NCBI RefSeq assembly: GCF_030272615.1
Contig: NC_081414.1
Coordinates: forward strand, 760,829,148-760,893,147
Source of the DNA: Cryptomeria japonica
Lineage: Eukaryota > Streptophyta > Pinopsida > Cupressales > Cupressaceae
Reading direction: 5' to 3'
Length of the DNA: 64,000 bases
Shown here: positions 1 through 10,132 of the stretch, piece after piece
How positions within the stretch are numbered: the first letter of the stretch is position 1
Layout: every line of letters starts with the position of its first letter
The notes under the pieces: model-generated
The model's input: the letters and a program-made list of their open reading frames with translations, nothing else
What the model was told of the DNA's origin: nothing
Database searches by the model: none
Program-made: the position numbers and the translations under genes

Positions 1-1
1 C

Positions 2-193
2 GATAGAGCTACACACCTATCAACTACACAAGAGGGAAGCACTCTTGATGGATTAATATCACTATTAGTTGATATTCAAGCACAAAATTCATTAATGGAA
101 AGTGTAAAGGATTCACTCTCAGTCACCCTCACCGATGCCCGGAACAAGTATACATCTTTTTTTGATCAGTTACCACCCCCGGATGGAAATTAA
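2..193 (+). pseudogene. 3' end of envelope-like ORF, first copy
   Basis: An open frame from the window edge ends in TAA at 191-193. Its last residues read QLPPPDGN. It matches the C-terminal end of the long ORF at 2372-5844, sharing STTQEGSTLDGLISLL and SLMESVKD. The first copy is intact to the stop, whereas the second copy has an early TAG just before the LPPPDGN tail. The segment looks helical and is probably the tail of a coiled-coil domain. The rest of this copy lies left of the window. Confidence 0.6.
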
Positions 194-558
194 GTTTTTG
201 ATGTTTTTCAAAAAGGGGGAGTAATATTATAATACTACATAAGGAGAGTAATACCAGACAAAGGGGGAGTAATACTATATTTGGAGAGTGACACAGTTTT
301 GAGTATTGTATACAAGGGGAGTATACCGAGTAGAATATACAGAGCAAGTAGAGCACACAAGAACATAATAGAACTGAGCATGCAAAATTCAGAGTTATGT
401 ATAGGATAATGATAAGGGGAGTATATTTGCATATACTATTTCATTGACTATTGTATATATTCTTAAGTGTAGTCATTTTGCAAAGTATATAGATTTTTGA
501 GTTATGACTTTGAAAGTAATTTTTGTCAAACATCTCAGCTAATGTCAAAAGGGGAGAT
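194..558 (+). other. 3' UTR with serial polypurine tracts
   Basis: Between the ORF stop and the LTR lie repeated purine runs of the form AAGGGGGAGTAATA. They occur near 211-222, 240-251, 260-271, 315-322 and 414-421. The final AAAAGGGGAGAT at 547-558 abuts the LTR start. Serial polypurine tracts before the 3' LTR are a described Sirevirus trait. The last one is in the right place to prime plus-strand synthesis. Confidence 0.55.
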
Positions 559-1719
559 TGTTACTACTTATCAAATTGCCATTAGTTTTTATATTCAAAG
601 TCATACTATATATTCTAGTCGGTTACCATTACCGAATCATGCAGTCGGTACACACAGAGAAGTCGGTATGAACAGTCTAGTCGGTAAGAGAAGAAAGCAA
701 TCACAGAACGCAGTATTCATCGAGCTGTTTACCGAGTATCTTTTTACGGCTACCGAGCAGTAAAGTTAACACACCAAGTTGATATTCACTGAGTGAAACG
801 TGTTACTAGATACATTGAACCTAGACATGCACATGAAAACATGTTACAAGATCGAGGCACATCTAACCGTTATTACATTGGAAATTGCACTAGAAGATTG
901 TGTATGATTGCAAGGTCAATCTAACGAATGAAATATTTTGTTTAGTTATTCATTCGAGGAATCTTGTTTGTAAGATCGAAGCAATGAATTAGATCACCAC
1001 TTTAAGAGATCTATTTATACAGCATGAGAAGAGAGAAAAATGTGTGTGTGTGTGTGTGAAGGAAGACTGTTACAGAGACACAGAGACGTCACCAAGAAGG
1101 TTATCAGAGAACAGTTGAAGAACAGAGTAAACAGAAGGGTTTATCGAGTTACAATATGGGTTACCAAGGTATGCTATGAGCAAGGTAATCTTATTCTGAG
1201 CACATAGAATCTGCTATAACATTTCAGATGTAAAGTTGCAGATATTTGTAATGATTTTATTGTAATATTGTGAAGTTGAAAGAGAAACCTTTAACAGGGT
1301 AAAAGACTCTAACCAAGTCTATAAATTGTAAAGCCTCTAACTAGGTGCAGCATTCAGATTAATGTTGTAAAATCCTTTAGCAAGGTAGATCTAACAGATC
1401 TTGTTACTCCTAATAGGGTAAGCTATCAGAAATAGCTAAATGTTGCTCTAACCGAGCAATCTTTATTATTGCAGTAGTGAAGTTGTGGGTGCCATCCCGA
1501 CTGCAGTTTTTCTCTCTATCCAAGAGTTTCTGCGTAACCAAAATATATGTGTTATGGAGTGAATCATGTATGATTGTTATCTGTTTGTTTTAACTTTATT
1601 TTATGTTACTGCACTATTCTGTTTATGCATAACAGTAAGGTTATTATTAAAGAAAAGTTTTGGAGTACTGATTCACCCCTCCCCTCTCAGTACATTAGCT
1701 TTCCATATTGGGCCTAACA
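559..1719 (+). repeat. LTR, first copy (1161 bp)
   Basis: It starts TGTTACTACT directly after a polypurine tract and ends GGGCCTAACA. A second copy at 6216-7365 shares both ends and nearly all of the body. It contains a (TG)n run near 1041-1058 and inverted CGG motifs such as TCGGT (619-623) facing ACCGA (631-635). Short ORFs inside it also occur in the other copy only because the LTRs are related. Confidence 0.7.
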
Positions 1720-1871
1720 TGAACAGCCGAAGATCATGGAGAAATCCTGGTATGGCATGTTTTCATTGTCACAAAGTTGGACATTTAGCTAGAGATTGCA
1801 AAGATCAACCTAGAGGAGACACTGAAGAAATAAAAGATGATTTGGAAAAAGAAGGAAATTGTGTCAAATGA
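1720..1871 (+). pseudogene. gag remnant with CCHC zinc knuckle
   Basis: Directly after the LTR end, an open frame reads MNSRRSWRNPGMACFHCHKV and continues to a stop at 1869-1871. It contains C-F-H-C-H-K-V-G-H-L-A-R-D-C, a perfect CX2CX4HX4C zinc knuckle of the nucleic-acid-binding kind in Copia Gag. The N-terminal Gag, primer site and leader that should separate it from the LTR are missing, so the internal 5' end is deleted. The frame runs back into the LTR. No protease follows. Confidence 0.6.
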
Positions 1872-2371
1872 AGAAAGCACCTTACCTACCGAGTTAGGTG
1901 CACCTATTCCAAATTAATCAGAAAAGGTATGAAGGGACTACATTCTCTAAAGGTTAAAATCATAATAGTTCCTATTCTATTATGTACAAAATTCAAAATC
2001 TGCATAGTTAAGATGCATTAAAAAGTTTGAAATTCTATCAAAAGTACTTTACAGGAAACCTGTCAAGTCAGTGAATACAGGAAGCCTGTCAAGTCGGCAA
2101 ATGAAGGAAATTTGGTTACTCGGTTAAAACAAAGGAGAGTAAATTGGTTAAAGGTAAACTGAGTGCATTTAATGTTTTGACCTAACCCACACGGAGCCCG
2201 ATAAGGTATTTTGTGTACTTAAAAGCATTTTCGCAGTCATTTACATTCACCAAGTTTTTGAAAGAGTAGAGCAGAGCGAATCAAGGTGATCAAACCTCAT
2301 TTAGAGAAAATGTCAAGGTATTTACATCAAATCTCATCACATTGTCAAGCTAGTTTACCAATCTTATCAAA
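1872..2371 (+). other. Internal region where pol is missing
   Basis: These 500 bp lie between the gag remnant and the envelope-like ORF, where an autonomous Copia would carry about 4 kb of pol. No pol motif is visible in any frame. A small direct repeat, GGAAaCCTGTCAAGTC followed by GGAAgCCTGTCAAGTC, lies near 2054-2093. Confidence 0.4.
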
Positions 2372-5300
2372 TTGCCATTATCTATTGAGTGTGAAGTGTC
2401 TATCGTTTGTAAACCGTCAAACCCTAAGGATAGTTTGCTATGTTTTTACCTGAAATCTACAATGGTGCCCAAGATCCAAGATCCCATAGTTGTCAAGAAT
2501 ATAGAGAAGCCCTCACTGAAATACACTTTGACTCCTAAAGTCGCCTCTGAACCGGATGACAAAATAGCCTTTTCACTCATCCTAGATCGAGTCTTATTAG
2601 TTGAAGATGTTAGATTCTTCACCAAATGCCATGTTGAAGAACTCGGTCATGTTGAGATTAGAGACACCTATGATGAATTATGTACTGATGTTGTATTAAA
2701 TAGCAAGTATGAACACATCAGAATCAAGGGATTGACTGAAGCCCTAACCTACCCTCATGTGTTCAAGCCCCAATGGGTTAAGTTTGTTTTGAGCAGAGTT
2801 CATGATGATTTCATGTAGCTAGAAGAGCAACCATTCAAAAATCACCAAGGAAATCATTCATGTGATCACCAGTTATCCTATCTATGATCATGCATGAGCT
2901 CGGAAGATGATATCACAGAAGGAGTTAATCAACTTAACCGGAGTAGAATCTGATTACAAAGGACTGAAGCTGAACAATGTCACTGATGCAGAACTTAAGT
3001 TTGCCATTAAAGTAATCGGTTACTGTTTCTTCCAATCAGCAAGGGAAAATAGTCTACCTTGTGCAGCAGTTGACTTAGCCTATAAAATTGTGAAAAAAGG
3101 AATGAAAGTTGACTTATGTGAAGTGTTATTGAAGAACTTGTTTGAGAATTTGAACACAATAAGGAAGCCGAAGAAGAACAACTTGGCAAATACACTGAAG
3201 TTTGGTTCACTTCTTGTATGCATGTTTTTCTACTTTGAGAAATTCTTTCCATCAGTCGGTAAAGTAGTTTGGGAGCTATACCGACCAATCACCCATCAAA
3301 TTAATGACTTTATCAAGAAGTTGGGAGATAATTTCAATGATATAATGGATGACTACTTCAGCAAATTTCAAGAGAAGATGCACAACAGGTACCGGAATCC
3401 ACCCCAGCTGGTAGAGAAATATAAGGATGATATATGCTTTGAGTTAGATACTGATTACAGTTATGTGAATGTTGTGGAACCGAGGACTCAATCTTTTCCA
3501 CCAATGGGTTACGAGATTGACTTTGATATCACACAACAACAAATTGATGCATATCTTACTTTACCAAGGCATCCTACCGAGTTAAGATATGGAACTTATG
3601 AAGAAGTTAAGGAAAAGGTAAAAATGAGCGTTTTAGTACCCAAAGCTACAAGAAAGGCTACAAAGATGATAAAGGTTTTATCTGAGAAATTTAGAGAAGA
3701 ATCTTCTTCTACACCTATCAAAGGCACTCTTGCCATCACCGAAGAGGAATCAGAAGCTCAAGAGGCAGCAATAACATTGAGCACCGAACTGCCTAAGGGT
3801 AAAGTGTTGAAAAGAAAGAAACTGGACACTTCAAAGGCCCTACCGACTCCACCAACAAAGAGACCTAACACTAGAGCATCAACTGCATCACCAAGTAAGA
3901 AACAAAAGAGTGTTACTGCTCCCAAGGTAACCAAGACCTACAAGAAATCTACTCAAAGACTCATTCTGGCAAAAGAGTCAAGTGATACAGAATCCGAAGA
4001 TGCAAACAAATTCCAGATTGTAAAGAGCAAGAAGGTAAATATTCATAGTGTTGAAAACTTCTGTGCCAATCTAAAAGAATATGGTGGATTTGTAGGATTT
4101 AGATATGTCAAGTATGAGAATAGGAATAATGATGAGAAGAGACGAATTGAAGAAGCTATTATTTGCACACTTCTAAAGTTTCAGCTAGCTCCATTAGAAC
4201 TAGTAAAGTCACTTCCAAATGAACTTTACTTGCATATTGATAATAGGTGGAAATATGCAATGGACTCGGAGAAACAAATTAGAGAAAGAAGTCTAGTCCA
4301 TCTATTTCCTGATATGTCTGTAGCAGAAATAAAGGAACATTTGACAACCTACAATTCAAAATTTCTTGTCAAACAGAGAGCCTTAAAACTGATGAATGGG
4401 CTATATATTGATGTAGAGAATGAGACAAAAGCAAAATGGCAGAAATCTTCAAAACTAAGGATGTCGGTGAACAATCTAAAGTTGAAATTGTTGATGTCAC
4501 CAAACACGATCCTAATGTCACCAAGCACGGTCCTAATGCTACCAAGCAAGACCCGGCTGACACTATTCAAATTGATGAAGATGTCATGGATGCAGAAGCA
4601 CCGGAGCAAGAAATGATCGAAGGCACTACATATACAAAACTTGTATCTAGTGAATCCGTTTTAGAACAAGTTCAACCTTACCCACCGATCAATCAACCTA
4701 TCTCTACCGAATCTCCTCAGGATACAGCACAAAGCACTGAAGGTCACCAGTCTGAAGCAGCAGAAGGTACAACTCAAGAAAAGACCTCTCAAGCACCCTC
4801 AAGCACTAAAAATGTAGCAGCTAAGACACCCAGTACCGAGACACCGAAAGACACCACAGCAGCTATAGGAACTGACCAAAGTGTTGCCTCTACCGAGCAA
4901 CCTACCGAGGGTCAAGAAGCCTCTCAAGCTATTGTCTTGGTCCAACCGACCAAAGGTAAAGAGAAGAAGGTGAAAAAGCATAGTTTCAAAGTTGATTTAT
5001 CTAAACCAATAGTGTTTCCCAATGTGGATATCTCAAAATTAAAGGGGCAAGCACTTATTGATTTTGGTGAACTATGTAAAGCAAAGGCCGAACAAGAAAA
5101 ATAGATGGCCATTCAAAAGAAGAATAAAGTACTTTAGAAGGTGAAGACACTACTGACAAATATGCTACCTTCAGCTACAGTGTCAACCGATCCAGCCATC
5201 CACATTCAACTGGATGAACTCCTTAATCAAATTGAAACATCCAGAGTTGATGCATCTGAGTACTTGAGCAAGCTAAAAGACAAGGAGCTTACTGCAAAAA

Positions 5301-5844
5301 TGATAGAAGAGGTACAAAAAGCTCTAGCTATTGGGAAAGTAAAGCTTGCCAAATTCATTGCTGAGTTGTCCCCTCAACTCAAGCATATTCTTTATTTATT
5401 TCAAAAACTTTGCACATTTTCTATATTCATTAAAGTTATCAAGAATAAAACTGATGCAATTGAGAAAGAGATCACCGATCTCTCAAATAAGTTGACCACT
5501 GAGCCCAATTCAGTTTAGAATTTTTATACCAAGCTTTAACAACTCATGGCTCAACAACTGGAACTAATAAATGAAGAACATAAGAGCAGGATGGACATAA
5601 TGACACTCCATACATTATTCCTTCCTCATCTTTCATTAGTTCAAGAACAGATTAACCGAGCTACACGCCTATCTACTACACAAGAGGGAAGCACTCTTGA
5701 TGGCTTAATATCCCTATTGGCTGATATTCAAGCACAAACTTCTTTAATGGAAAGTGTAAAGGATGCACTCTCTGTCACACTCGCCGATGCCCAGAAAAAG
5801 TATAAATCCATTTTTTATTAGTTACCACCCCCGGATGGAAATTA
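2372..5844 (+). pseudogene. Long decayed envelope-position ORF
   Basis: One coding unit of about 1150 codons is spread over pieces 2372-2818, 2907-4616, 4436-5104, 5141-5518 and 5546-5821, ending at the LPPPDGN tail (TAA at 5842-5844). It changes frame twice and has in-frame stops near 2818, 5104, 5136, 5518 and 5821. The N-terminal third looks globular. The middle is rich in Lys, Ser, Thr and Pro (3800-3960). A Thr/Glu/Gln-rich stretch (4600-4930) follows, then helical, probably coiled-coil segments (5150-5800). Position downstream of gag and before the polypurine tracts suggests the extra, envelope-like ORF of Sireviruses. I see no signal peptide or clear membrane anchor, so an envelope function is not shown. 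It could instead be an acquired plant mobile-element protein. Confidence 0.45.
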
Positions 5845-6215
5845 AGTTTTTGATGTTTGTCAAAAAGGGGGAGTGATACTATATACATAGTAATATAATA
5901 TATTGAGGGAGTGATATAGTTTTTGTGATACAGTTTTGATACAGCATTCAGAGTATTGTATATAGGGGGAGTATACCGAGCAGAATATGTAGAGTATCCA
6001 AGGACAGTAAGTAGAGCACACAAGCATAGAACCGAGCATGCAAAATCAGAGTTATGTACAGTATAATGATAAGGGGAGTATATCTGAATATACTATTTCA
6101 TTGACTATTGTATATATTGTCAAGTATAGTCATTTTTCAATGTATATAGATTTTTGAGTTATGACTTTGAAAGTAGTTTTTGTCAAACATCTCAACTAAT
6201 GTCAAAATGGGAGAT
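5845..6215 (+). other. 3' UTR with serial polypurine tracts, second copy
   Basis: This is the counterpart of 194-558. Purine tracts occur at about 5864-5873, 5966-5972 and 6072-6079, and the terminal one is GTCAAAATGGGAGAT before the LTR at 6216. The terminal tract has a T interruption that the first copy lacks. The repeat number is lower than in the first copy. Confidence 0.5.
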
Positions 6216-7365
6216 TGTTACTACTTATCAAGTTGCCATTAGTTTTTATATTCAAAGTCATACTATATACTCTAGTTGGTTAGCACTACCGAATCATGCA
6301 GTCAGTATACACAAAGAAGTAGGTATGCACAGTCTAGTTAGTTACAGAAGAAAGCAGTCACAGAACGCAGTATACACCGAGCTGTTTACCGAGTATCTTT
6401 TTATGGCTACTGAGCAGTAAAAATGACACACCAAGTTGATATACACCGAGTGAAACATGTTACCAAATACATTGAACCTGGACATGCATATGGAAACATG
6501 TTACAAGATCGAGGCACATCTAACCATTATCACATCGGAAATTGGACTAGAAGATTGTGTATGATTTTGAGATCAATCTTACCAATGAAATATTTTGTAT
6601 AGTTATTCATTCAAGGAATCATGTTTGTAAGATCGAAGCAATGAATTGGATCACCATCTTAAGAGATCTATTTATACAGCATGAGTTAAGGGTATGTGTA
6701 TGTGTAAGTAAGACTATTACAGAGACACAGAGGTCACCGAGAAGGTTTTTAGAGAACAGTCTAAGAATAGAGTAAACAGAAGGGTTTACCGAGTTACTAT
6801 ATGGGTTATCAAGGTATGCTATAAGTAAGGTAATCTATTCTGAGCACATAGAATCTGCTATAACATTTTAGATGTAAAGTTGCAGATATTTGTAATGATT
6901 TTATTGTAATATTGTGAAGTTGAAAGAGAAACCTTTAATAGGGTAAAAGACTCTAATCAAGTCTATAAATTGTAAAGCCTCTAACCAGGTGCAGCATTCA
7001 GAATAAATGTTGTAAAATCATTTAGCAAGGTAGATCTAACAAATCTTGTTACTCTTAACAGGGTAAGCTATCAGAAATAGCTAAAATGTAGCTCTAATTG
7101 AGCACTCTTTATTATTGCAGTAGTGAAGTTGTGGGTACCATCCCCACCGTAGTTTTTCTCTCTAACCAAGAGTTTCTGCATAACCAAAATATATGTGTTA
7201 TGGAGTGAATCATGTATGATTGTTATCTATTTGCTTTAACTTTATTTTATGTTACTGCACTATTATGTTTATGCATAACAATAAAGTTATTATTCAAGAA
7301 AAGTTTTGGAGTACTGATTCACCCCTTCCCTCTCAGTACATTAGCTTTCCATATTGGGCCTAACA
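6216..7365 (+). repeat. LTR, second copy (1150 bp)
   Basis: It begins TGTTACTACTTATC after a polypurine tract and ends GGGCCTAACA, as at 559-1719. It differs by scattered substitutions and loss of most of the (TG)n run. Sequence after 7365 (GATTCATGG) is unrelated to what follows the first LTR, so this is the element's outer right end. Confidence 0.7.
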
Positions 7366-7569
7366 GATTCATGGATTAAAAGAAATGGTACAAAATGATA
7401 AAATAGTGTGGATTTGTTGTGTGGCCTTGTTCATATTTTTTATACTTATATTATGCAATCAAAAGGTGTGCCAGATCTTTTGGTTATTTTCAACCCACTG
7501 ACCAAGTTAACCATTTCTTCCTATGCCTATATCCTTGCCTAGTGTGCCTACATTTGCATCTTCTAGATC

Positions 7570-8361
7570 ATGACTACTTCCACACAAAATGTTAATCCTA
7601 AGAATATTAGTAATGGGGGAAATCATATTAATCAATATTATTGCATACCTCCTTCTATGATTCTTCCATTTGTTTCACAACCATCTCACATACAAACATA
7701 TCATAATATTCCCCCTTATTATTCTCAACCTCCACCTCCTTACAACAAATCCATCACAATCCAATATGTTCAATTTTAATCCATCTATCAAAGCAACCCT
7801 CAACAACCTAGCTCAAACTATTACATCCTTACAACATCAATTGGCTTCTATAACTAAATCCAAGTTTAATATTCCCACATTTTATGTAGCAATCCCACTA
7901 TCTAATGAAATTGTTCATGTGATTCTTCCTAAGCATATGGAAGTCTCTCAATTGGAGTTCTACAATGGAAAAGGTGACTCATTGTTTCACATGAAGACAT
8001 TTCAAATTTCGTGTAGTGATTTTGCTCATGACGAGAGACTTATGGTATATTGTTTTACTATAGCCTTTAGAAATAAAGCCTCACAACGATATTGTTCTTT
8101 GTCTCCATATTCTCTTACTTCTTTTTAGCGATTGGCTAATGATTACTTTCAACAATTTGAAAATAAAATTTGTCCTACTATTACCTTGACTAATTTGATT
8201 CATTGTAAGCAAAGAGATAAAGAAAAAGTGTCTAATTTTATTGGTAGATATAAAAATTTGCATTCAAAAATTTCTTATCTAGTACCTGATCATGATGTTC
8301 AAAGAATTATAATTGGTAATTTACAAAAATGTATTAGAGATAAGATTTTTTTTTTAGTTTA
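7570..8361 (+). pseudogene. Ty3/Gypsy gag remnant
   Basis: Pieces 7570-7779, 7670-8128 and 8132-8362 together read as a Gypsy Gag. A Pro/Tyr/Gln-rich N-terminus leads to a helix-forming segment (LNNLAQTITSLQHQLASI). The typical LEFYNGKGDSLFHMKTFQ stretch follows, then KQRDKEKVSNFIGRYKNLHS, the core of the retrotransposon gag family. One frameshift (7670-7779) and a stop at 8126-8128 break it. No zinc knuckle is evident downstream. Confidence 0.6.
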
Positions 8362-8774
8362 ACTTGTTTTACACAATTGTGTTTAGTGCTATATAATTAT
8401 CAACTTCAAGTGAGTAATTTGAATCATCCTCTTTAATGGCTCTGGTTGATAAGGGTGAGAGTGCTCAACAACATTTTATGAATTTCAAACCAAACAAAGG
8501 TTTCAACAAGATAAATGACAAGATCAACAATCAAGTGGAATCCATGACATTAGGTGTGGCCCCTTTATCCAAATACATTATAAAATAATTAACTCCTCTT
8601 TTTGAGTGTTTGCATAGTATAATATTGAGGCTAATACATTGCAACTTCCTCCCATCAAACAAATTGACAATTCTAAACCATTGCCTTCTTACCATGATCC
8701 TAAAGGTTTATGTCAATATCAAGGACAACCTCGCCATGATATTGAGAAATAAGATCCAATAATTTATTGATAAC

Positions 8775-8924
8775 AATACTATATATGTAGCTAGTGTCAA
8801 TGATAAATAGAATAAATCCTTACCTCCTAATCAAAACCTCCAAATCTTAATACTATATATGTAGCTAGTGTAAATGATAAATACAATAAATCCTTAGTTC
8901 CTCCTAATAAAACCTCAAAATCTT
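8775..8924. repeat. Two-copy tandem repeat, period about 74 bp
   Basis: The block starting AATACTATATATGTAGCTAG at 8775 recurs at 8849 with few differences, ending in CTCaAAATCTT. It sits inside decayed Gypsy internal sequence and is probably a local slippage duplication. Confidence 0.65.
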
Positions 8925-9149
8925 TACCAATTCATTTTCCTCTCATTCTAATAATGTTGTTGAGTCTGAGTCTCTTTCTTTCTCTCCTAATGGCCTTAGA
9001 ATAGAATCCAATAATGTTGTGAACATTGTTGACAAACCTACACCTCGAAAATACTTATGTATTATACTTTCGATCCTATTGAGATTATTGTTGCACCTGA
9101 AGGCCCATTATATATCATTCCAAAGATCAAAGATAAAATTTCATGAGGG

Positions 9150-9526
9150 GTGCTCGTTGATTCAATGTGTATGGTGAATGTGATTACTAAAGAACACCTT
9201 TATACTCAAGAATTACATCATGTAACATATAATAAATTTGATGTGATGTTTAAGGTGTATGATGGTTTCTCTTGCCCTACTATTGGTTCTATTACTCTTC
9301 CCCTTGAGGTTGTTGCTAAATTTTTACATGTCACCTTTGCTATTATTTTTACATTGAATCAATTTTGTGTGATGCTAGGAAATTCTTCATTCTCTTCCAT
9401 GAAATCTACCCCTTCTATAATTCATAAATATTTTAAATTTACTCGTAATGAAACTATTATAATGATTAATAATTGCCTTTACCAACGCACTATGAAGCAT
9501 GGAAATTTCACTCTTTATTACTTTTG
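9150..9526 (+). pseudogene. Gypsy aspartic protease remnant
   Basis: The frame contains LVDSMCMVNVITKEHLYTQE, which aligns by eye with the LVDSGS.VNVI active-site region of retroviral-type aspartic proteases in plant Gypsy elements. The catalytic Asp is kept, but the invariant Gly of D-S/T-G is Met, so it should be inactive. The following stretch with FKVYDGFSCPTIGSITLPLE fits the flap and downstream strands. It belongs with the gag remnant at 7570-8361. Confidence 0.5.
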
Positions 9527-9605
9527 ACCTAAGCGAATTGAGCCTCTTAAGCCTAGAAATTACATCATTTTCTTATTTTATGAAAAATGGAAAAATGATA
9601 TTAAC

Positions 9606-10132
9606 ATGGTCTTGAGTAAACCTACAAACCCTATACCCATGGATATTCTTCCTCCTCATAATGGACATGGTATTATTCCTACTTCTTCTATTCCACCTAT
9701 ATATGCCTCAGTCCCTCCTTGCACTTCCTACAAGGGAAAGAACTCAGAATCAAGTCTCCCTAAACCTATTGGGGTTTCTTCTATTCCTCCTTCTATAAGG
9801 GAAGAAAATAAAATAGGCATATTTCCATTGATCCCAAACCTTTGAAAGTCTTGACTAAAACTAAAAGGAATCATTTTATGAGAGAACACCAATGAAGATT
9901 CCATGTGAAGGCTCGTGACCTTGCTTCTCAAACCATTTCCTCCCTAAATAAGCCAAACATAGAACTGGTCCCATTTGTGCATCCTTCACCTAACCTTAGG
10001 GACGAAGTTCAATTCAAATCACCTAAATTAAAAATTCTTAAGAAAAATGATGGTTCAACTTCTTTTCATATTAAAGATCCCATTTTTAATATTCTAGATG
10101 ATGATATGGATGGTGATTGTTGTTCAGGATAA
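9606..10132 (+). pseudogene. Gag-pol linker remnant, Pro/Ser-rich
   Basis: Two short open frames (9606-9845 and 9905-10132) are rich in Pro, Ser and Lys. They probably belong to the spacer downstream of the protease. The second ends in an acidic run, ILDDDMDGDCCSG. No RT motif follows, so pol is deleted. The assignment rests mainly on position. Confidence 0.3.

Larger units (their letters stand above)
1..7365 (+). mobile_element. Sirevirus-like Copia derivative, pol-less, internal-LTR-internal-LTR
   Basis: Two copies of one block, the end of an ORF, a purine-rich 3' UTR and an LTR, lie at 2-1719 and about 5650-7365. Between them are a gag zinc knuckle and a long decayed ORF. LTRs begin TGTTACTACT and end CCTAACA, giving the usual TG..CA termini with a TGTTA/TAACA inverted end. 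No RT, RNase H or integrase is visible, and no TGGTATCAGAGC primer site follows the first LTR. Multiple polypurine tracts, an ORF in the envelope position and CGG-containing inverted motifs in the LTR are traits reported for the Sirevirus lineage of Ty1/Copia. The lineage call is inference. The first copy of the internal end runs off the window, so this may be one side of a tandem (LTR-sharing) array. Target duplications cannot be tested. Confidence 0.65.

Noticed and set aside
497-763. 88-codon ORF present in both LTR copies (also 6154-6420)
   Set aside because: It spans the 3' UTR/LTR junction, and its presence in both copies is explained by repeat identity. No motif.
4349-4609. Antisense ORFs within the envelope-position ORF
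   Set aside because: Shadows of the coding strand.
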